A stretch of DNA of 64,000 bases from Sipunculus nudus. Lineage: Eukaryota; Annelida; Sipuncula; Golfingiida; Sipunculidae. The notes beneath the pieces are model-generated. The model was given only the letters and a program-made list of their open reading frames with translations, was not told where the DNA came from and made no database searches. Shown in pieces: positions 1 through 12,538 of this stretch. Position numbers and translations under genes: made by a program. Each line of letters starts with the position of its first letter. Position 1 is the first letter of the stretch. The stretch lies in assembly GCA_026874595.1 (NCBI GenBank), contig CM049322.1, positions 52,603,386-52,667,385 on the forward strand. The letters are read 5' to 3'.

Positions 1-541
1 CTGTTTCACTGCTGATGACAATAACAAATGATCGCTCCATTAACATTCGCAATAAAGAGTTCTAGGCAGGGCTGCGCTGTCTGCATACGGGTGAAGGCGG
101 TGTACAGGCGTTCTGCTAGGATTGGGCGTGGTAGCTGCTGCTCTGCTTGCTCGTCCGACTTCTCTTCTAAGACTCGGTGCATGGTGGTCTGGAGCTGACC
201 TTGGCTTGGAGTGGCATTCTCAATGTCTATCGCTTCTTTTTTCCATCAGTATCATCTACTTTCGCCTTTCAAGACCGGACCAACCATATGATTAATTCTG
301 TCCTACTTTATTGTTGCTGAGGGTGCTGGTGCGGATCCGACCGTGTCGGATTTTAACGTGACCAGCTAGGGCGCCGACTTCAATTTTCCGCTGCTGTTTT
401 CTTAGATGTTAATCTTTAAGCACGACACATCAGGACGAAATTGTGCAAAGTCCTGCTTTTGTTTTGTAATTGTCTATTTTCTGCTTTTCAATGAGACGCA
501 TGTTTAGATGTCCTTAATCTAAATATATTAAAACCGGTCTA
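1..541. other. no gene recognised
   Basis: I see no ORF or RNA gene that I can support. The sequence is less AT-rich than most of the window and has no obvious repeat structure before the 62-bp tandem array begins. Confidence 0.4.
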
Positions 542-890
542 GACTAGGATTTAAATAACCGAGTGTAGGATTTAACCGATATTAGAATATCCCCGGTAAC
601 TTAGAATCGGATTGAGATAACCGGGTATAGGATTAAATCGGTATCAGATTATCTCCGGTAATTTTGAATCGGATTTAGATAACAGAGCGAATACTTAAAT
701 CTCTTCCTATTAGCCCCTTAGAATCGGACTTAGAAAAACGGGTATATGATAACATTGATTTCATATTACCTGCGGTAATATAAAATTGGATTTAGATAAC
801 CGGGTATTAAATTAAATCGATTTCAGATTATCCTCGTAACTCAGAATCGGATTTAGATAACCGAGTGTAAGATTAAGTCGAGTGTAAACC
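542..890. repeat. tandem repeat, about 62-bp unit, ~6 diverged copies
   Basis: The motif GAATCGGATTTAGATAACCG recurs with starts near 542, 604, 666, 721, 783 and 844, a period of 62 bp with one copy shortened to about 55 bp. Each unit continues with a GGATTAAATCG-like stretch and an ATTATCCCCGGTAA-like stretch. Copies differ by several substitutions, so the array is old. No ORF runs through it. Confidence 0.8.
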
Positions 891-979
891 TTTATCCGTA
901 ATCCTGTTACGGAAAATGATCATCTAATATTTTTTTGCACACAAAGCCCACGTGTGAAAGGTTTCACCATGTTGTATCA

Positions 980-1560
980 TTGTGTCCAATGTCCAATAAC
1001 CTAGCGCGCAGATAAGCATAACACAATGATTGTTCCGAGTTGCAGAGAAGTGCTAGTATATTGGATTGCACCACAAAATACATTTATTTGATTAAATAAG
1101 CATTGGAAGCAGCTGTCTGGCAGACAGAAACAGTATACGGCAGAGTTTAATGTGTATAAACCATCTGGTATTTAGCATAATACAAATTCAATCCCGGAGA
1201 CCTTACTTATCAGTATATTTAACGATAATCATCAATAAGATAGAGACACCACTGCTCCAAGGTTAAACATATTGATGAGTTAGAATACCAATGTATGTGG
1301 ACCTTGGCTGTTTGTCATCTCTCGCAGGGAGGGGCATGTGTTTATTTGTTATTCCCGGCATCCAAGGGATCTGGGAATCTATATTACTATTTCCCAGGGG
1401 GGGGGGGGGGGGCGGGGTTCTGGCTATTTTAATTTACAATATTCACACTTAATATTAAAATACAGTGAGGACAAAAAAAAAAAAAACAGAAACAACACAA
1501 AAATGATAAATCAGAATACTCATTTGAAAGCTTTTTCTTCTGGATTTGTCACATAGCCTA
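980..1560 (+). repeat. dispersed repeat family, copy A
   Basis: This stretch shares ordered blocks with 11270-12010 and 13260-14010. A GAGTTGCAG.GAAGTG block near 1038 matches one near 11608. A CTGCTCCAAGGTTAAACAT block near 1252 matches 11810 and 13559. A GGGATCTGGG block near 1367 matches 13845. A run of about 16 G lies at 1397-1412 and an A-run near 1471. I cannot assign it to a transposon class and see no coding capacity. Confidence 0.6.
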
Positions 1561-2379
1561 ATGTTAGACTCTATGACGAGTCTAACCAAAGAACTCTCTA
1601 TCGGCTCATCTAGATTAAATCACTGCAAACAAGAAGAGTCAATTAAAGTGTTTATTCTAACTGAATTCACCTCGTAACTCGTTAGCCTTTTTAAAGAAAC
1701 ACAAGTTATTAACTAATGAAACTTAGTGTTCCAAAATGCCCGTCCTTCCAATCTGCTGCATGTTGATGAATAAAAAACGTGCAAATCAGCGGTGTTGTTA
1801 ACATTACTAATGTGGTCATACTTGACAAATTTATATAACATATATCATTAATAACATGCCAATGTCGTTTAGGAAATAAAAGTAGAAAATGTTAATCTCA
1901 GTGAGTTAAAGAAAACCACTTATTTCAACAGATTACATGATTGGGGGAAAGCCACAAGGGGTTAGGCCTGCGCATTTCACGGCGGAATGCCAGCGCGGTC
2001 TATTGTTACTGGGGTTTTTAAAAGGATTAAGGGCCGTTACTCACCATCTACGCCAAAACTTGATATAACTTTGATGTAATAACATCATCACACAGTTGTG
2101 AATGAATTTACTTAATCTACATTGTTTCATGCATTTATATATTTGGTTCACCTTGTTAAGTCGTTCTTTGAATATTGTTTTATTTTACATACCAGTTAAA
2201 TCACTTTTGTTGAGTGAAGGTATCAATTCACCCGTCCATGTGATTCAAAGGATATACGTCTTCAGTCCCTTTACATTAATGCACACACTAATTCCCATAT
2301 TAAAGTGTTTTATCGTTATAAAAGTTGGTCTTAATTCAAATAGGTTTTTGTCACAGTTTTATTATCGACAGGACAGATG
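1561..2379. other. no gene recognised
   Basis: Short ORFs occur by chance in AT-rich sequence. None shows a domain, a splice context or a repeat relationship that I can support. Confidence 0.4.
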
Positions 2380-2443
2380 ACAGTTAGAATGGATAACAGT
2401 TAGAATGGATAACAGTTTGAATGGATAACAGTTAGAATGGATA
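2380..2443. repeat. 16-bp minisatellite, 4 copies
   Basis: The unit ACAGTTAGAATGGATA is repeated four times head to tail, starting at 2380, 2396, 2412 and 2428. The third copy has a single change (TTTG for TTAG). The near identity of the copies implies recent expansion. Confidence 0.9.
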
Positions 2444-2785
2444 AGAGAATCATTGAAGGTTTTATTGACGTTTTCGGGACATGTCAATATAACATAGACA
2501 TATGTATATGCAATTTTTATAATACCCTTTTAAAAAAACTAGTTATCACTCACGCTGACCTATGAAAAATATTAAACATTTTACTAAACTCTGCATCAGT
2601 GTTTCCCTTGTTACGAGAGACTGTGTAAATATTTTAAATATGTTACTAATACTATATAATATGTAATATATATAATTATAAAACAATTATAAAATATATA
2701 ATATTTGGCAGTTTTGAAATATGTACAGATCTCGCTTTTAAGGCTCAGTTCCAAGGTTCACTGAGGTTTTATTTATTCTTTGGGA

Positions 2786-3022
2786 GCGGACAGTCGAGTG
2801 GTAAAACACTCGATTCTCTCCGCTGAAAACCCGTGTTCGGTCAATGGGAGGCTATGAGAGTCGGCTGTAGTTGGCCCCTCAAAAGTCGATTTTTTTTTCA
2901 GGTTCTCCGGTTTCCTCCATCTCCAGAGACTACATAACGCTAACATACGAGCCATGGAGAGTGCTTCCTATAAGTTATTACAGCTAGTTGTACAATCCAT
3001 GTTAAATAAATAAAGTTTATAA
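2786..3022 (+). mobile_element. tRNA-derived SINE
   Basis: The 5' part reads like a degenerate tRNA head with A-box-like (CAGTCGAGTGGT) and B-box-like (GTGTTCGGTC) stretches. It is followed by a body containing GGTTCTCCGGTTTCCTCCAT and a tail AAATAAATAAAG. That order (pol III boxes, body, short A-rich tail) is the standard SINE layout, and the GGTTTCCTCC-type body segment is common in invertebrate SINEs. I did not find a second full copy in the window, and the family name is not assigned. Confidence 0.65.
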
Positions 3023-4620
3023 CTAAGTATTCATTCTACGAAAATAAAACAAGCACCTTATTAACCTACATTTTTCTACTGATGATAGAGAAAGGGTGAT
3101 TGGGTTTAAAGCAATAGACAGTTGATTGGTTTCAGGTAGCTTACTATTTATTCCGATATATGACATGTGTAAGTTACAAAGTGATTCCTACGAAATTGTA
3201 GCTTGTAGAATGCTTTAAATCAGAGGTAAAAACCAGCGAGCAGGCGAAATTGAGGATTACTGACAAACAGACATACATACTGACAAAGATGAGACTAGAT
3301 GACCAAACGAAGTTATTAAAAAGACACAGAGGAAGAAAATGCGTCAGTTATTAAAGATAGGACAAATACAGACAAAATTAAAATGAAAATTATATCACCC
3401 TTGTGCATATCCCGTAGCGACAAGTGGGTTGGGGAATTTATGCAAGTCCCATGTTATTTAACCGTTCAAGGGATGTCAGGATGAGGCTACTGAAAAACAT
3501 GATGATAAAGGCTTTTCAGTCAGCAATGTATGATAAGACGAGAGAGTGAAGATGATGATGATGTTGATGATGGTGCAAGAACTAGGAGGAGAAAGGACTG
3601 TACAATGATGTGAAAATAGAAATAAACTAGAGAAGTACAAAGACAAAAGGGCTGGTAATATATCTCCCCTTTTTTTCCATCTTTGGCTGGTAACCTGGAA
3701 ACTTCACAATGGCGAGTGTACCAATCAGTCCAATCCATCCCAGCTTATGCTTTTTGGAATCGTGAAATTTAACGAGTTCCAATTAAGAAGGATTTGCACG
3801 TGCCTGCAAACGAGAATCACATATAAACATGAGTCGCATAACAGACACATAAATACCTACGCCCACACATTCACATGCGATGGACGTTTCTACGCGACGC
3901 TGAAAGAATGCTGCCTACAAATATTTGACTCAAGCATATTCCATGGATCCTTTTGTCACCATAGAAGTAGTAGTCATCCGAAGAGTTTCGGACCACTCAG
4001 TTAGGAGGTTGAATGGTATTATATCCTCCCTTTTCACATAAACGCCATATACCGGCGAGCTGTGGCGATCCCACTCCGGTTGAAATTAGTTGTCGTATCA
4101 GCGAGTGGCTGTGCATAAGATTATCTATTGCATGCATGAACAAACTGGCAAGGGCAGTGAAAAGAACATAAAGATATCTAAAGTATTTTTGATAAATTAA
4201 GCTGGTGTGAATTTCACAAACACGTAAGTAAGTTGCTATGCATTAGAATATCCAAAGTATGTATGATGAAATAAGCTGGCATGAAAATCACAAGCAAGTA
4301 CACTAATTCTGTCCTCTTCTTACCAATTTCATTAATTCTTGAAAAATATATGTCGGATAGAGGTTATGTTTTCATACTGTTTTCGTGCTGAGATAATGTT
4401 TTCTATATATTAGTATAAAGATAATAGCTTATATCCACATTTTGCATCTTCAAACAAAAAAAGCATATTAAAATCTGGATTCTTTAATCTTTGATTGACT
4501 GGAACAACAAGTATAGTCCATGAGGATACATTACCAAATATATTTTATTACCGTTCCCGTGTTTGTTATTTTGAATAGGGAACCAATGATTGGTGCCATT
4601 TTAAAACAAACTACAGTCTA
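3023..4620. other. no gene recognised
   Basis: No exon, RNA gene or named repeat could be supported. A small GATGATGATGATGTT simple repeat lies near 3550. The stretch is the 3' flank of the minus-strand LicD-like gene. Confidence 0.4.
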
Positions 4621-4623
4621 GCA

Positions 4624-5619
4624 TTAACACAGTATATCTAACGTCTGCTTTTCAATGACTTTACCTTTGTACACGAGGGTCTCTACGCTGGTCCATTTAG
4701 TATGAACCCGGCGTACGAACGGGAAATAATTTTCAAGTACTTGGCATGGGACTGTATGCGCATCACCAACTAACTCCTCATCCTGGTGACTCCAAAATCG
4801 GGATACACACTGCGTCAAATTATTATCGGACAACAATATTGCATGGGGATTACACGGGCAGTTTAGTTCTAAATCTGCGAACCGTCGCTTCTGTAGCGGG
4901 AACACGTACTTAGTCGTTAGATATATATCACCTCCGTTATATGACCAATCGAGAAGCCTCTCACCTTCTTCTTTGTAAAGCCATATGTCAAGATTTGGAT
5001 AGTTCCAAGGGACATCCATACCACGTGGTTTACGGGAGTGATTGGAATATAATTTCCATTGAGATCGTTCGTTCGTCCAGTACAGAATATATGCAGGTTT
5101 TAGAAGGTCCAGTGCTTGTATTATTTTCTCCTTTTCCTGCCATGAGACCATAATATCAATATCATCGTCCCAGGGGATAGGACCGTGATGCCTGATAGCG
5201 CCAATCAACGTGCCCGCATATAGAAAGTATGTTAAATTATGTCTGTCCATGGTTCTCGAGAAAACTGAGAGAAGATCAATAACACCCTGGAAATCCTCCT
5301 CTGATATACCACGTTTAAACATGGATAAATGTTTTGGAAGGTTTCTGGAAGTAAAGTTTATTTGGTGCCACAGCTCAGAATATTGCATATGTATGTTTTT
5401 ACTCCGGCAGATCCTTTCATTTTTTAAGATAATAATTAATAACACTAGAGGCAATAAAATAATGAAAAGCCTTTGCTTCTTGTTTCTGCATAGACACACT
5501 TGGAAAAACCGCATGTTAAAATTGTTAATTTCAGAATGATTCGTAATAGTATTCAGGCCAGTTTTCTCTTTTTGGATTCTTCTTCTAGATGAATTTTCTT
5601 TGTTTCTCTTGCCCTGCAA
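4624..5619 (-). CDS. LicD/FKRP-like family type II membrane protein (terminal exon)
   Basis: The ORF encodes 331 residues. A hydrophobic segment at residues 51-66 (LFIILLPLVLLIIILK) follows a basic N-terminus, as in type II Golgi enzymes. The LicD/fukutin-family core is clear: FLYAGTLIGAIRHHGPIPWDDDIDIMV, of which the catalytic part is WDDDIDI at 150-156, with the upstream GTLIGAIRHHG loop. Sites such as NFT, NLT and NHS could be N-glycosylated. The family transfers phospho-sugar or phosphocholine-type groups in the secretory pathway; the substrate here is unknown. A strong acceptor (ATCTTGCAG) lies just upstream of the first codons, so this is probably a 3' exon or a coding exon after a 5'UTR intron. 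Translation may begin at Met36. The natural stop is TAG at the low-coordinate end. Confidence 0.85.
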   Translation of the reverse strand: MQGKRNKENSSRRRIQKEKTGLNTITNHSEINNFNMRFFQVCLCRNKKQRLFIILLPLVLLIIILKNERICRSKNIHMQYSELWHQINFTSRNLPKHLSMFKRGISEEDFQGVIDLLSVFSRTMDRHNLTYFLYAGTLIGAIRHHGPIPWDDDIDIMVSWQEKEKIIQALDLLKPAYILYWTNERSQWKLYSNHSRKPRGMDVPWNYPNLDIWLYKEEGERLLDWSYNGGDIYLTTKYVFPLQKRRFADLELNCPCNPHAILLSDNNLTQCVSRFWSHQDEELVGDAHTVPCQVLENYFPFVRRVHTKWTSVETLVYKGKVIEKQTLDILC

Positions 5620-6750
5620 GATTAAATTCGGAATCTGGTTTATATGGCTTTAAACAGTAATGCGACATATAAAATTGTGAAAAGAAAAAAAAGATGCCTA
5701 TACAAATCGTGCACTGAAGGTCATGATGGTGTTTTTGCAGGTTATTTTTAATATTCTGTTTTAATATTTAAAGATTCATATTTCATTTTTAAATCAGATA
5801 TATATTACTCACTAGGGACTAGTTAAATAATAGGTTTATGACATGGATGCAAAGTACAAATTATCAATCACATGTAAATATAAAAGAAAATAAGCCTGTA
5901 ACCTATTCTTATTTACTTTAAACCTATGAAGCTACTACAATGAAACGAATATTTCTCCGCAAAATCACTGAGCCCTACTTTTTCATTTTTCAATCAGGAA
6001 CATTGAGTTACTCTAGCTCATATTTAGCTTTCCAATATTGTGTCTTTAGTATTCTAGGGGAAGCCAGATACAACAGATCACTTAATTAAGTCCTTAAGTT
6101 ACGCATTTTAAATACAGTATTTATTTTGCTGAATGGGCGACTAGGAGAATTTAGAAAAGGATTAATATCAGAGCAGCAATGTCAAGGGGAGAGGGTACAT
6201 CCACCCATAGTTTAGAGTTTTTATGAATATTTTATGAAGAATCGGTATTAAGCTTGTACTTTTGTATATTTTCTAGATTTCCCGATGAAAATGGGAGCGT
6301 CCTGCTCTATAACCAATTAGCATCTGTCCAGGTGCATCAAGGAGAAACGGGGACACGTCGGACCAAGTGTGGCCATTTTTAGGTGTGACCATGTTAATAG
6401 GGTGTTTCGTCAAGTTGCTGCCCATTTGTTATATAAACATAAGCAATTATATTATCACCCAAGCTCGCCTTAGGATAGCAAAATTCGAAGATGAGATAAC
6501 TGTTCTACCTCAGATATAACAGTTTTGTTTAACCATCATTCCGGGTGCGATCGTCCTTTACATTTCATAGGTAAGGTTATGGCTTTGTACTTAGCACTTT
6601 AAATGTTACGTGGCATTGTGAAGATAATTCCTCTAATTTTGAATGGTCACTATTGACAGATTGGGCCGAGGCCAATAGTGATTAAATCAGAGTGCGTCTT
6701 CAGCGTACATGTGAAATGTAATAACATTTGATAGATCATTAACATAAACT
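5620..6750. other. no gene recognised
   Basis: This is the upstream flank of the LicD-like exon. An upstream exon of that gene could lie here, but I cannot identify one. Confidence 0.35.
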
Positions 6751-6753
6751 ATG

Positions 6754-6835
6754 CAGTGGCGTATCCAGGATTTGAAAATGGAGGGGGCGCAGCCCTAAAG
6801 TCGGGAAAGGGGGCTGTTCTGCGTCTTTTAGACAT
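6754..6835 (+). mobile_element. hAT-type terminal fragment
   Basis: CAGTGGCGTATCCAGGATTT followed by a G-rich GGAGGGGGCGCAGCCC stretch matches the form of hAT terminal inverted repeats (CAGNGGCGGATCCAGG). A related end lies at 21006 beside the hAT transposase. No matching right end was found nearby, so this is probably a solo end or a remnant of a non-autonomous copy. Confidence 0.5.
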
Positions 6836-6836
6836 G

Positions 6837-6837
<1 letters not shown>

Positions 6838-6885
<48 letters not shown>
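6838..6885. repeat. (TA)n microsatellite
   Basis: An uninterrupted AT/TA dinucleotide run of about 46 bp abuts the hAT-type terminal fragment. Confidence 0.95.
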
Positions 6886-6887
<2 letters not shown>

Positions 6888-7467
6888 TAAATCATTTTTT
6901 TAATTAAATTGATATTCCACAAAGCCCTATCGGTAGGAAGCAAGCATTTTTAAACTTATTTGAAAAAATTGATAAATTGTCTCCTACTAAACATATCAAA
7001 TATTGTTAGTTCGTGCATAATTATTATGATTATTATATGTAATTTTGCAAGGTATCCAGTTCAAATTGTTTATTATGTTTACCGTGGGACCCTCATCTAT
7101 ATATAATGCATTATTTGAACAACAGAAAAATACATGCAATCAATAAGTGTAGTGTTGTAACTTAATTGTAATTTTTAAGTAGAAGATGGTCAGCACATGT
7201 AAAGGAACTGAAATGGATTAACTATTATATGTCACTGAATCTGTCAAAGGTTACTACATCTATTTTTTATGTAGAGCTTCTGATAATGAATTCCATAATA
7301 TAGGTTTTCGTAGATAAATTATTTTTGCAGCAATTAAGTTCGAACTATAGCCAGTTGGAGTTAAAAAGAAATAAAGATAGTCTGACCTGAGGTAATTGAA
7401 GTACATAAACACAAGAAATATTCGAAGTGAAAAATACTCATTGACTGTTATTTGCATACCATTTTCA

Positions 7468-7740
7468 TTACAATAAAAAAACATACCATTTAATATTATT
7501 ATTAAAAATGCAGCTTTCAGACATAAAACCAGGCCATCTAGCTCCAGTGACAGTAGCTGGGTATTTAGAGGTCATTTTAATTACCCTAGAACCAAGAAAC
7601 CGGAAGCTTTCATAAAGTCTCTTGGTGTATTCCAGTGTAAATTTTAAAAATGAGGCATAGCAAGCGTCTAGTGGAAGTACAAATAGCTTGCATGGATTGT
7701 TAACCAGTTTTTTGCCATCCACCATCATGTTACAGAACAA
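7468..7740 (-). other. unassigned coding-like ORF
   Basis: A 90-codon ORF on the minus strand follows a good acceptor (TTTGTGTGCAG near 7770), with a possible donor AGG|GTAATT inside. The residues between them (for example KKLVNNPCKLFVLPLDACYA) have a protein-like composition. The frame breaks just after the acceptor, which suggests a damaged exon. I do not recognise the family and it may be chance. Confidence 0.2.
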
Positions 7741-9500
7741 TCACAGGGTTTGGAGACTTCACTTCTGCACACAAACAAAATAGAACAGAGAGATAGAAAA
7801 AAAATTAGAGAAATGTGTAAGTATATAATCCCTTTACTGTTTAGATTTATTTTAGAAATTTTCAAAGTCTGACACTCTTTACATTTTCATTACAGACAAT
7901 ATCTTGCTAAGCTTTTGTTCTTTCTTCACAAAATTTCAACAAACACAACAAAACTAGTTTCTCTTTTGGTCAATAGGTACCTTTAGAACTGATAATAAAT
8001 ATACATTGTTATATCAGATACGTATATATCTTTATTTACATAACAGACAAGATCTTTCTTGTTTTTCTTTTTTCTTTCCCATATGGGGATAACATTACCA
8101 CAACCATGCACAGAAAAAAAATATTTATTTATGAAATTCCCATTTGCTGCTATTTAAAGAGAAGGCCCCTGTGTCACACATGTCAAAGACCTTAGATACG
8201 TCAATGCAAACAAGTGTTGTATCCATACCCTGATCATATCCCCTATACATAACTAGGGCAAGTTAAATTAGCTGATATAATGGATTATTATTTTCTTACA
8301 TAATAAGAAATATATGTTAGTTCAGGGCTTAAACAGTCCATCAAGGTGACACCGACGTATTCAGTAAAAAACAAGAACTGGCAAGTCCCCTTTAGCCGTC
8401 ATGATACTATTTCATATTTTGAACAGAAGAGTTTTATAAAGAGTCATGATTTTTTGTTAAATCAGAAAATTAAACGGAAAAGAAGAATGCATTCAGACAG
8501 ATTAAACATTGTAAGGGCGGTGTCTTTTTCTTATTAAATATTAACATGAGTCTTCCATCTAAATATGAGCAGCACTTTTATTTTTATTTTCAATAAAATA
8601 TAGCTTTCCGAATAAAATTCATATGGTAACCAAACCATTGCCAAGAATTGTACAGTGTACCTGTATAATTGTTTATAGGTAAAGTGTCAATGTAGGTTAA
8701 TTCGTGTCATGTCAATGTCTCTCTCCCATGAATAATTGATGAATAATTGTATGCATAAAGCAGCATTTATCAAGCAGCATAAATAAAGATAGTCTGAGAG
8801 AAAACTCTCTTTCATTCGATTAAGTACGATCTGTCAGATAAATATAGAGAGAAATCAAGACGTACTGAGTTAATATGGTAAGGAGGGAGTATTCATACTA
8901 CTATCAGGAGTTTGTGAAAGGAACCTTGAAAAGCGTTTAACTGAATATTTGTCCCTTCAGAATGATATTTATCCGTTCAATGCTTAAATATCATGACATA
9001 CATAGAGCTGCGTCTCAGTAAAATTTAACAAGACAAGTTAAATATAGGAAGGGGAATCAAGCCGTATGTGACTGTAACCAACTGTACCATGCTGAGAGTT
9101 AAGAGCACTGTATTTGACTCTTATCGCATTACAAGGTAGGTACTCTGAATGTGCTTAACCTTCAGTAATGACTTGAATATACAAAGATATCTAAATCCTT
9201 ATTTAAGATGTAAATACTCGTAAAAGCTATTTAAAATGTAACACGTTGAACAGGGCATTCGTCACATTCAATAAGCACTTTTTACATATCCTGGAAACGT
9301 CTTTCCTTAACGCTAAATAAATATTATCATCTTACCGCAGAGATCTCTTGGTCCATCATGTAATAAAGGATATTGTTTACGATGCACATTTATACGGCTA
9401 CCTGATAGTTTGTTTCCTTTTGTTTAATAATATCGCCAGCATCTTAATAATAAAAGTGTCTCCTATATCTAAGAAGTTGATGTATTTAAATAAATGATTT
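7741..9500. other. no gene recognised
   Basis: AT-rich sequence without a supportable exon, RNA gene or repeat. Confidence 0.35.
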
Positions 9501-9508
9501 TACTTACC

Positions 9509-9586
9509 GTTTACGGCTCGGTTGAAGGCGGCTGTTCTATCGTATTGCTCACGGAAGTCTTGGAATAGTCTCATTTCATCATGGTT
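9509..9586 (-). CDS. possible first exon of an unidentified gene
   Basis: Reading the minus strand, an ATG (about 9573) opens MRLFQDFREQYDRTAAFNRA followed by VN, ending in a strong donor AACG|GTAAGT near 9509. A stop lies upstream in frame, so the ATG could be the start. The peptide looks like coding sequence but matches nothing I recognise. No partner exon was identified downstream before the LicD-like exon. Confidence 0.3.
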
Positions 9587-10059
9587 GTTATATTATGGAG
9601 ACATTACACTCAACAGTTACGTGCTAGCATATCTCATTCAATCAAAAATATTGAATAAGCGAAAAAGCCATCTGTTACGTAAAAAGTTCCCCTGGGGTTT
9701 CATTGATTGCAAAGCTGTACAGGCGAAGCAACCGTGGCAGACGGTTTATCCACAATTGTTTAATAAGGGTTGTTCATGGAATTATCAATAATCACAAAAA
9801 AATCTAGAAAAAAAGTACAAATTTCTTTTAAACGCAGTGTAGTTTCAATAAAACATTGTAATTTGTCAATTGATATATTTCCCCACAAGTATTCCAAATA
9901 ATTCATATATGCACATTGAGATTTGGTTAAATGTTTACCAATTCGAAAATTGGATTCAAAATATGTATATTCGTCCTACATCCAAAAGAATACAAGTCCA
10001 ATTCAAATTTCTACGTCTAACGATATAAGATAAAAGGAGCGTTCATATTCATTTATGCG

Positions 10060-10760
10060 TCAGCATATGACTTCTCAGTTGCCTAGCTGCCGGTCAGCTT
10101 CTATGATTTAATAGTTGCCTAGTTGGGGGTCAGGTTCTATGATTTCACAGTTGCCTAGCTGCTGGTCAGGTTTTATGATTTCACAGTTACCTAGCTGCGG
10201 GTCAGGTTCTAAGATTTAACTGTTGCCTAGTTGCGGGTCAGGTTCTATGATTTCACGGTTGCCTATCTGCGGGTCAGGTTCTATGATTTCACAGTTGCCT
10301 TGTTGCGGATCAGAATCTATGATTTTACAGTTGCCTAGCTGTGGGTCAAGTTCTATGATTTCACAGTTGCCTAGCTGCTGTCAAAGTTCTATTATTTCAC
10401 AGTTGCCTAGCTGCGGGTCAGGTTCTATGATTTCACAGTTGCCTTGCTGCCGGTCAGCTTCAATGATTTCACAGTTGCCTAGTTGCGGGTCAGAATCTAT
10501 GATTTCACAGTTGCCTAGCTGCGGGTCAAATTGAATGATTAAGCAGTTGCCTAGTTGCGGTTCAGGTTCTATGATTTCATAGTTGCCTAGCTGCGGGTGA
10601 GGTTCTATGATTTAGCAGCTGCCTAACTGCGGGTCAGGTTTTTGATGATTTCACAGTTGCCTAGTTGCGGATCAGGTTCTATTATTTCACAGTTGCCTAG
10701 CTGCGGGTCAGGTTCTATGATTTCACAGTTGCCTAGCTGCGGGACAGGTTTTATGATTAT
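10060..10760 (+). repeat. 36-bp minisatellite, ~19 copies
   Basis: The unit is 36 bp, built from CACAGTTGCCTAGCTGCGGG and TCAGGTTCTATGATTT, and is repeated about 19 times with modest divergence. Because 36 is a multiple of three, part of the array (10223-10534) stays open and would encode a 12-residue repeat of the form LPSCGSGSMISQ. Other copies carry stops (for example GATTTAATAG near 10105 and GATTTAGCAG near 10610). There is no splice context, so I treat it as non-coding. Confidence 0.9.
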
Positions 10761-11269
10761 ACTAGCTTTCTATAATTACGTGGTCATCGAAATTAACATG
10801 AATCGTCTTATAATTAAATAATGCATCAGGCGACCGCTGTCCCATTATTGGCAAGACCACGATAGAATAGCGTCCGTAAGGTTTCCCTGTGTCTCTGACG
10901 CATACTCCCGCGATCCCGAAAGCCCTGAATCTTGATATTCAGTTGATGCTGTAGGTGCATGCGTCATTATTTTTTTCTTGTTGTTTAGCAGTTAAAATAT
11001 AGAACTCTGTTATACAAACATGTATACAGTCTTGTATTTAATCGTTTGTAAACATATAGCTTGCTGGCAATGATAATTAAATTTCACATGACATTTTTTT
11101 GGCATTCTTAAAAGTTTGTAACACAAGTTCACAGCATAATCAGATAAGGGTAAAGAAACGTTAGGCCGTTTGCAAGAGCATCTTTTATTGAATAGGAAAA
11201 ATGGACACATCAGCAAATATAAATTCCCTTTGCGCCAAAACCGAGGATGCAATTTTTGAGGAGATCTGT

Positions 11270-12010
11270 TAAGCAAGCATTTGAAAACAAAACTACATTT
11301 AAATGCCTGACATCTGCCATTTCGGGTTTCTAATGTGTTGCATGTGGAAGTGAAAAGAAATAAATTAAACGCATAGGCTCTCCCCCTCTCTAATGGAGGC
11401 GAATGATGGAATACTCTCGTTGTTACATTAGTTATGTTTGCACAACTGTGGTGACTGCTTAATTTGGTCGATGTATCTCTGTGATAGGTTTCATATAAAT
11501 TACCCATCTAGGGGTCATCAACCGGTGATGTTCGGGTGCAGACAGGTCTTGCTAATTCGTGAGGTGACAAAGCGTTTAGATAAACATAACGCCGTGGTTG
11601 TTCCGTCCGAGTTGCAGTGAAGTGTTAACGTATCAAATTGAATCACAGCAAATATAACTTAAACAAGTAGCATTCGTGAAAAATCAATATTTGTCAAAGT
11701 GGAATGATCGCGAAACATCTGGCACTTAACTTAGAAAGAATTGATACCGGAGGCCTCCCCTAGTATTCCACGTTTTTTTTTTATTTTTCAATAATACACA
11801 GACACGACTGCTCCGAGGTCAAACATTCTGAAGTCATGAGTAAATATATCAATATATATATTCAATATTTAAATGGTACAAAATCTAGATGCTGACGCAA
11901 ATGCCACGATGACATTATCATATGTACGTTTCTAGTTTATACGTGTATCCACCGTTAATATTCATACAGGTGTGTGGAAATGCTCTGGCTAAAATGGATA
12001 TCTTGCTTTT
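11270..12010 (+). repeat. dispersed repeat family, copy B
   Basis: The first half (11270-11620) aligns block by block with 14550-14960, including CACAACTGTG.TGAC near 11441. The second half aligns with 980-1560 and 13440-14010, including the ACTGCTCC.AGGT.AAACAT block near 11810. ORFs on both strands inside it are not conserved between copies, so I do not call a gene. Confidence 0.6.
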
Positions 12011-12535
12011 TTATTGGTATATCCCCTTTTTAGATTAATCGAACAATAAACATACATAAAAAAAAAATTCAACATTAATAGACTGGCCCAGTCGACGCAA
12101 TGGCTAAGATTTCGCTGTGTTGCGAAATAGCTACTGCCACCTCGCGGTAAATGATATAACTACTTCACGGATCTCCGACCGACTATTTCATCCTAAGATT
12201 CAGATTCACTGGTCAACGTCAAATAACCGTTTCAATGAACTGTTATGTTTTCCAGTGACGTCAGCAGTTTTTTGTGGTCTTTCCCAGATATTTACTCCAA
12301 ATAAGCATGGTTCATTCCGTCATCGGCTATTGCGCACTTCCAGTTGGCTACTCATATCCAAGTTTAATCGGACTCAGTATTTTGAGACCCTCCCAATTGT
12401 TGAGTCCGATGACTACCGTTTCTCAGGTCATCACACTTCAAAGGTTGAATGTTTAAACAAAATCTATGCGAATTCTGGCTCATCCTGTCTCCAAATGAAG
12501 TTTTCAAATGTGCAGGAGCCGATAGCAGTAAAAAT

Positions 12536-12538
<3 letters not shown>

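Noticed and set aside
2773-2955. 60-codon minus-strand ORF
   Set aside because: It lies within the tRNA-type SINE and is explained by it.
10223-10534. 103-codon ORF of 12-residue Cys/Ser repeats
   Set aside because: It is the open part of a 36-bp minisatellite; other copies carry stops in the same frame and no splice or start context supports a protein.
11010-11507. 165-codon minus-strand ORF
   Set aside because: It overlaps dispersed repeat copy B; the homologous stretch of copy D does not keep the ORF, and no domain is visible.
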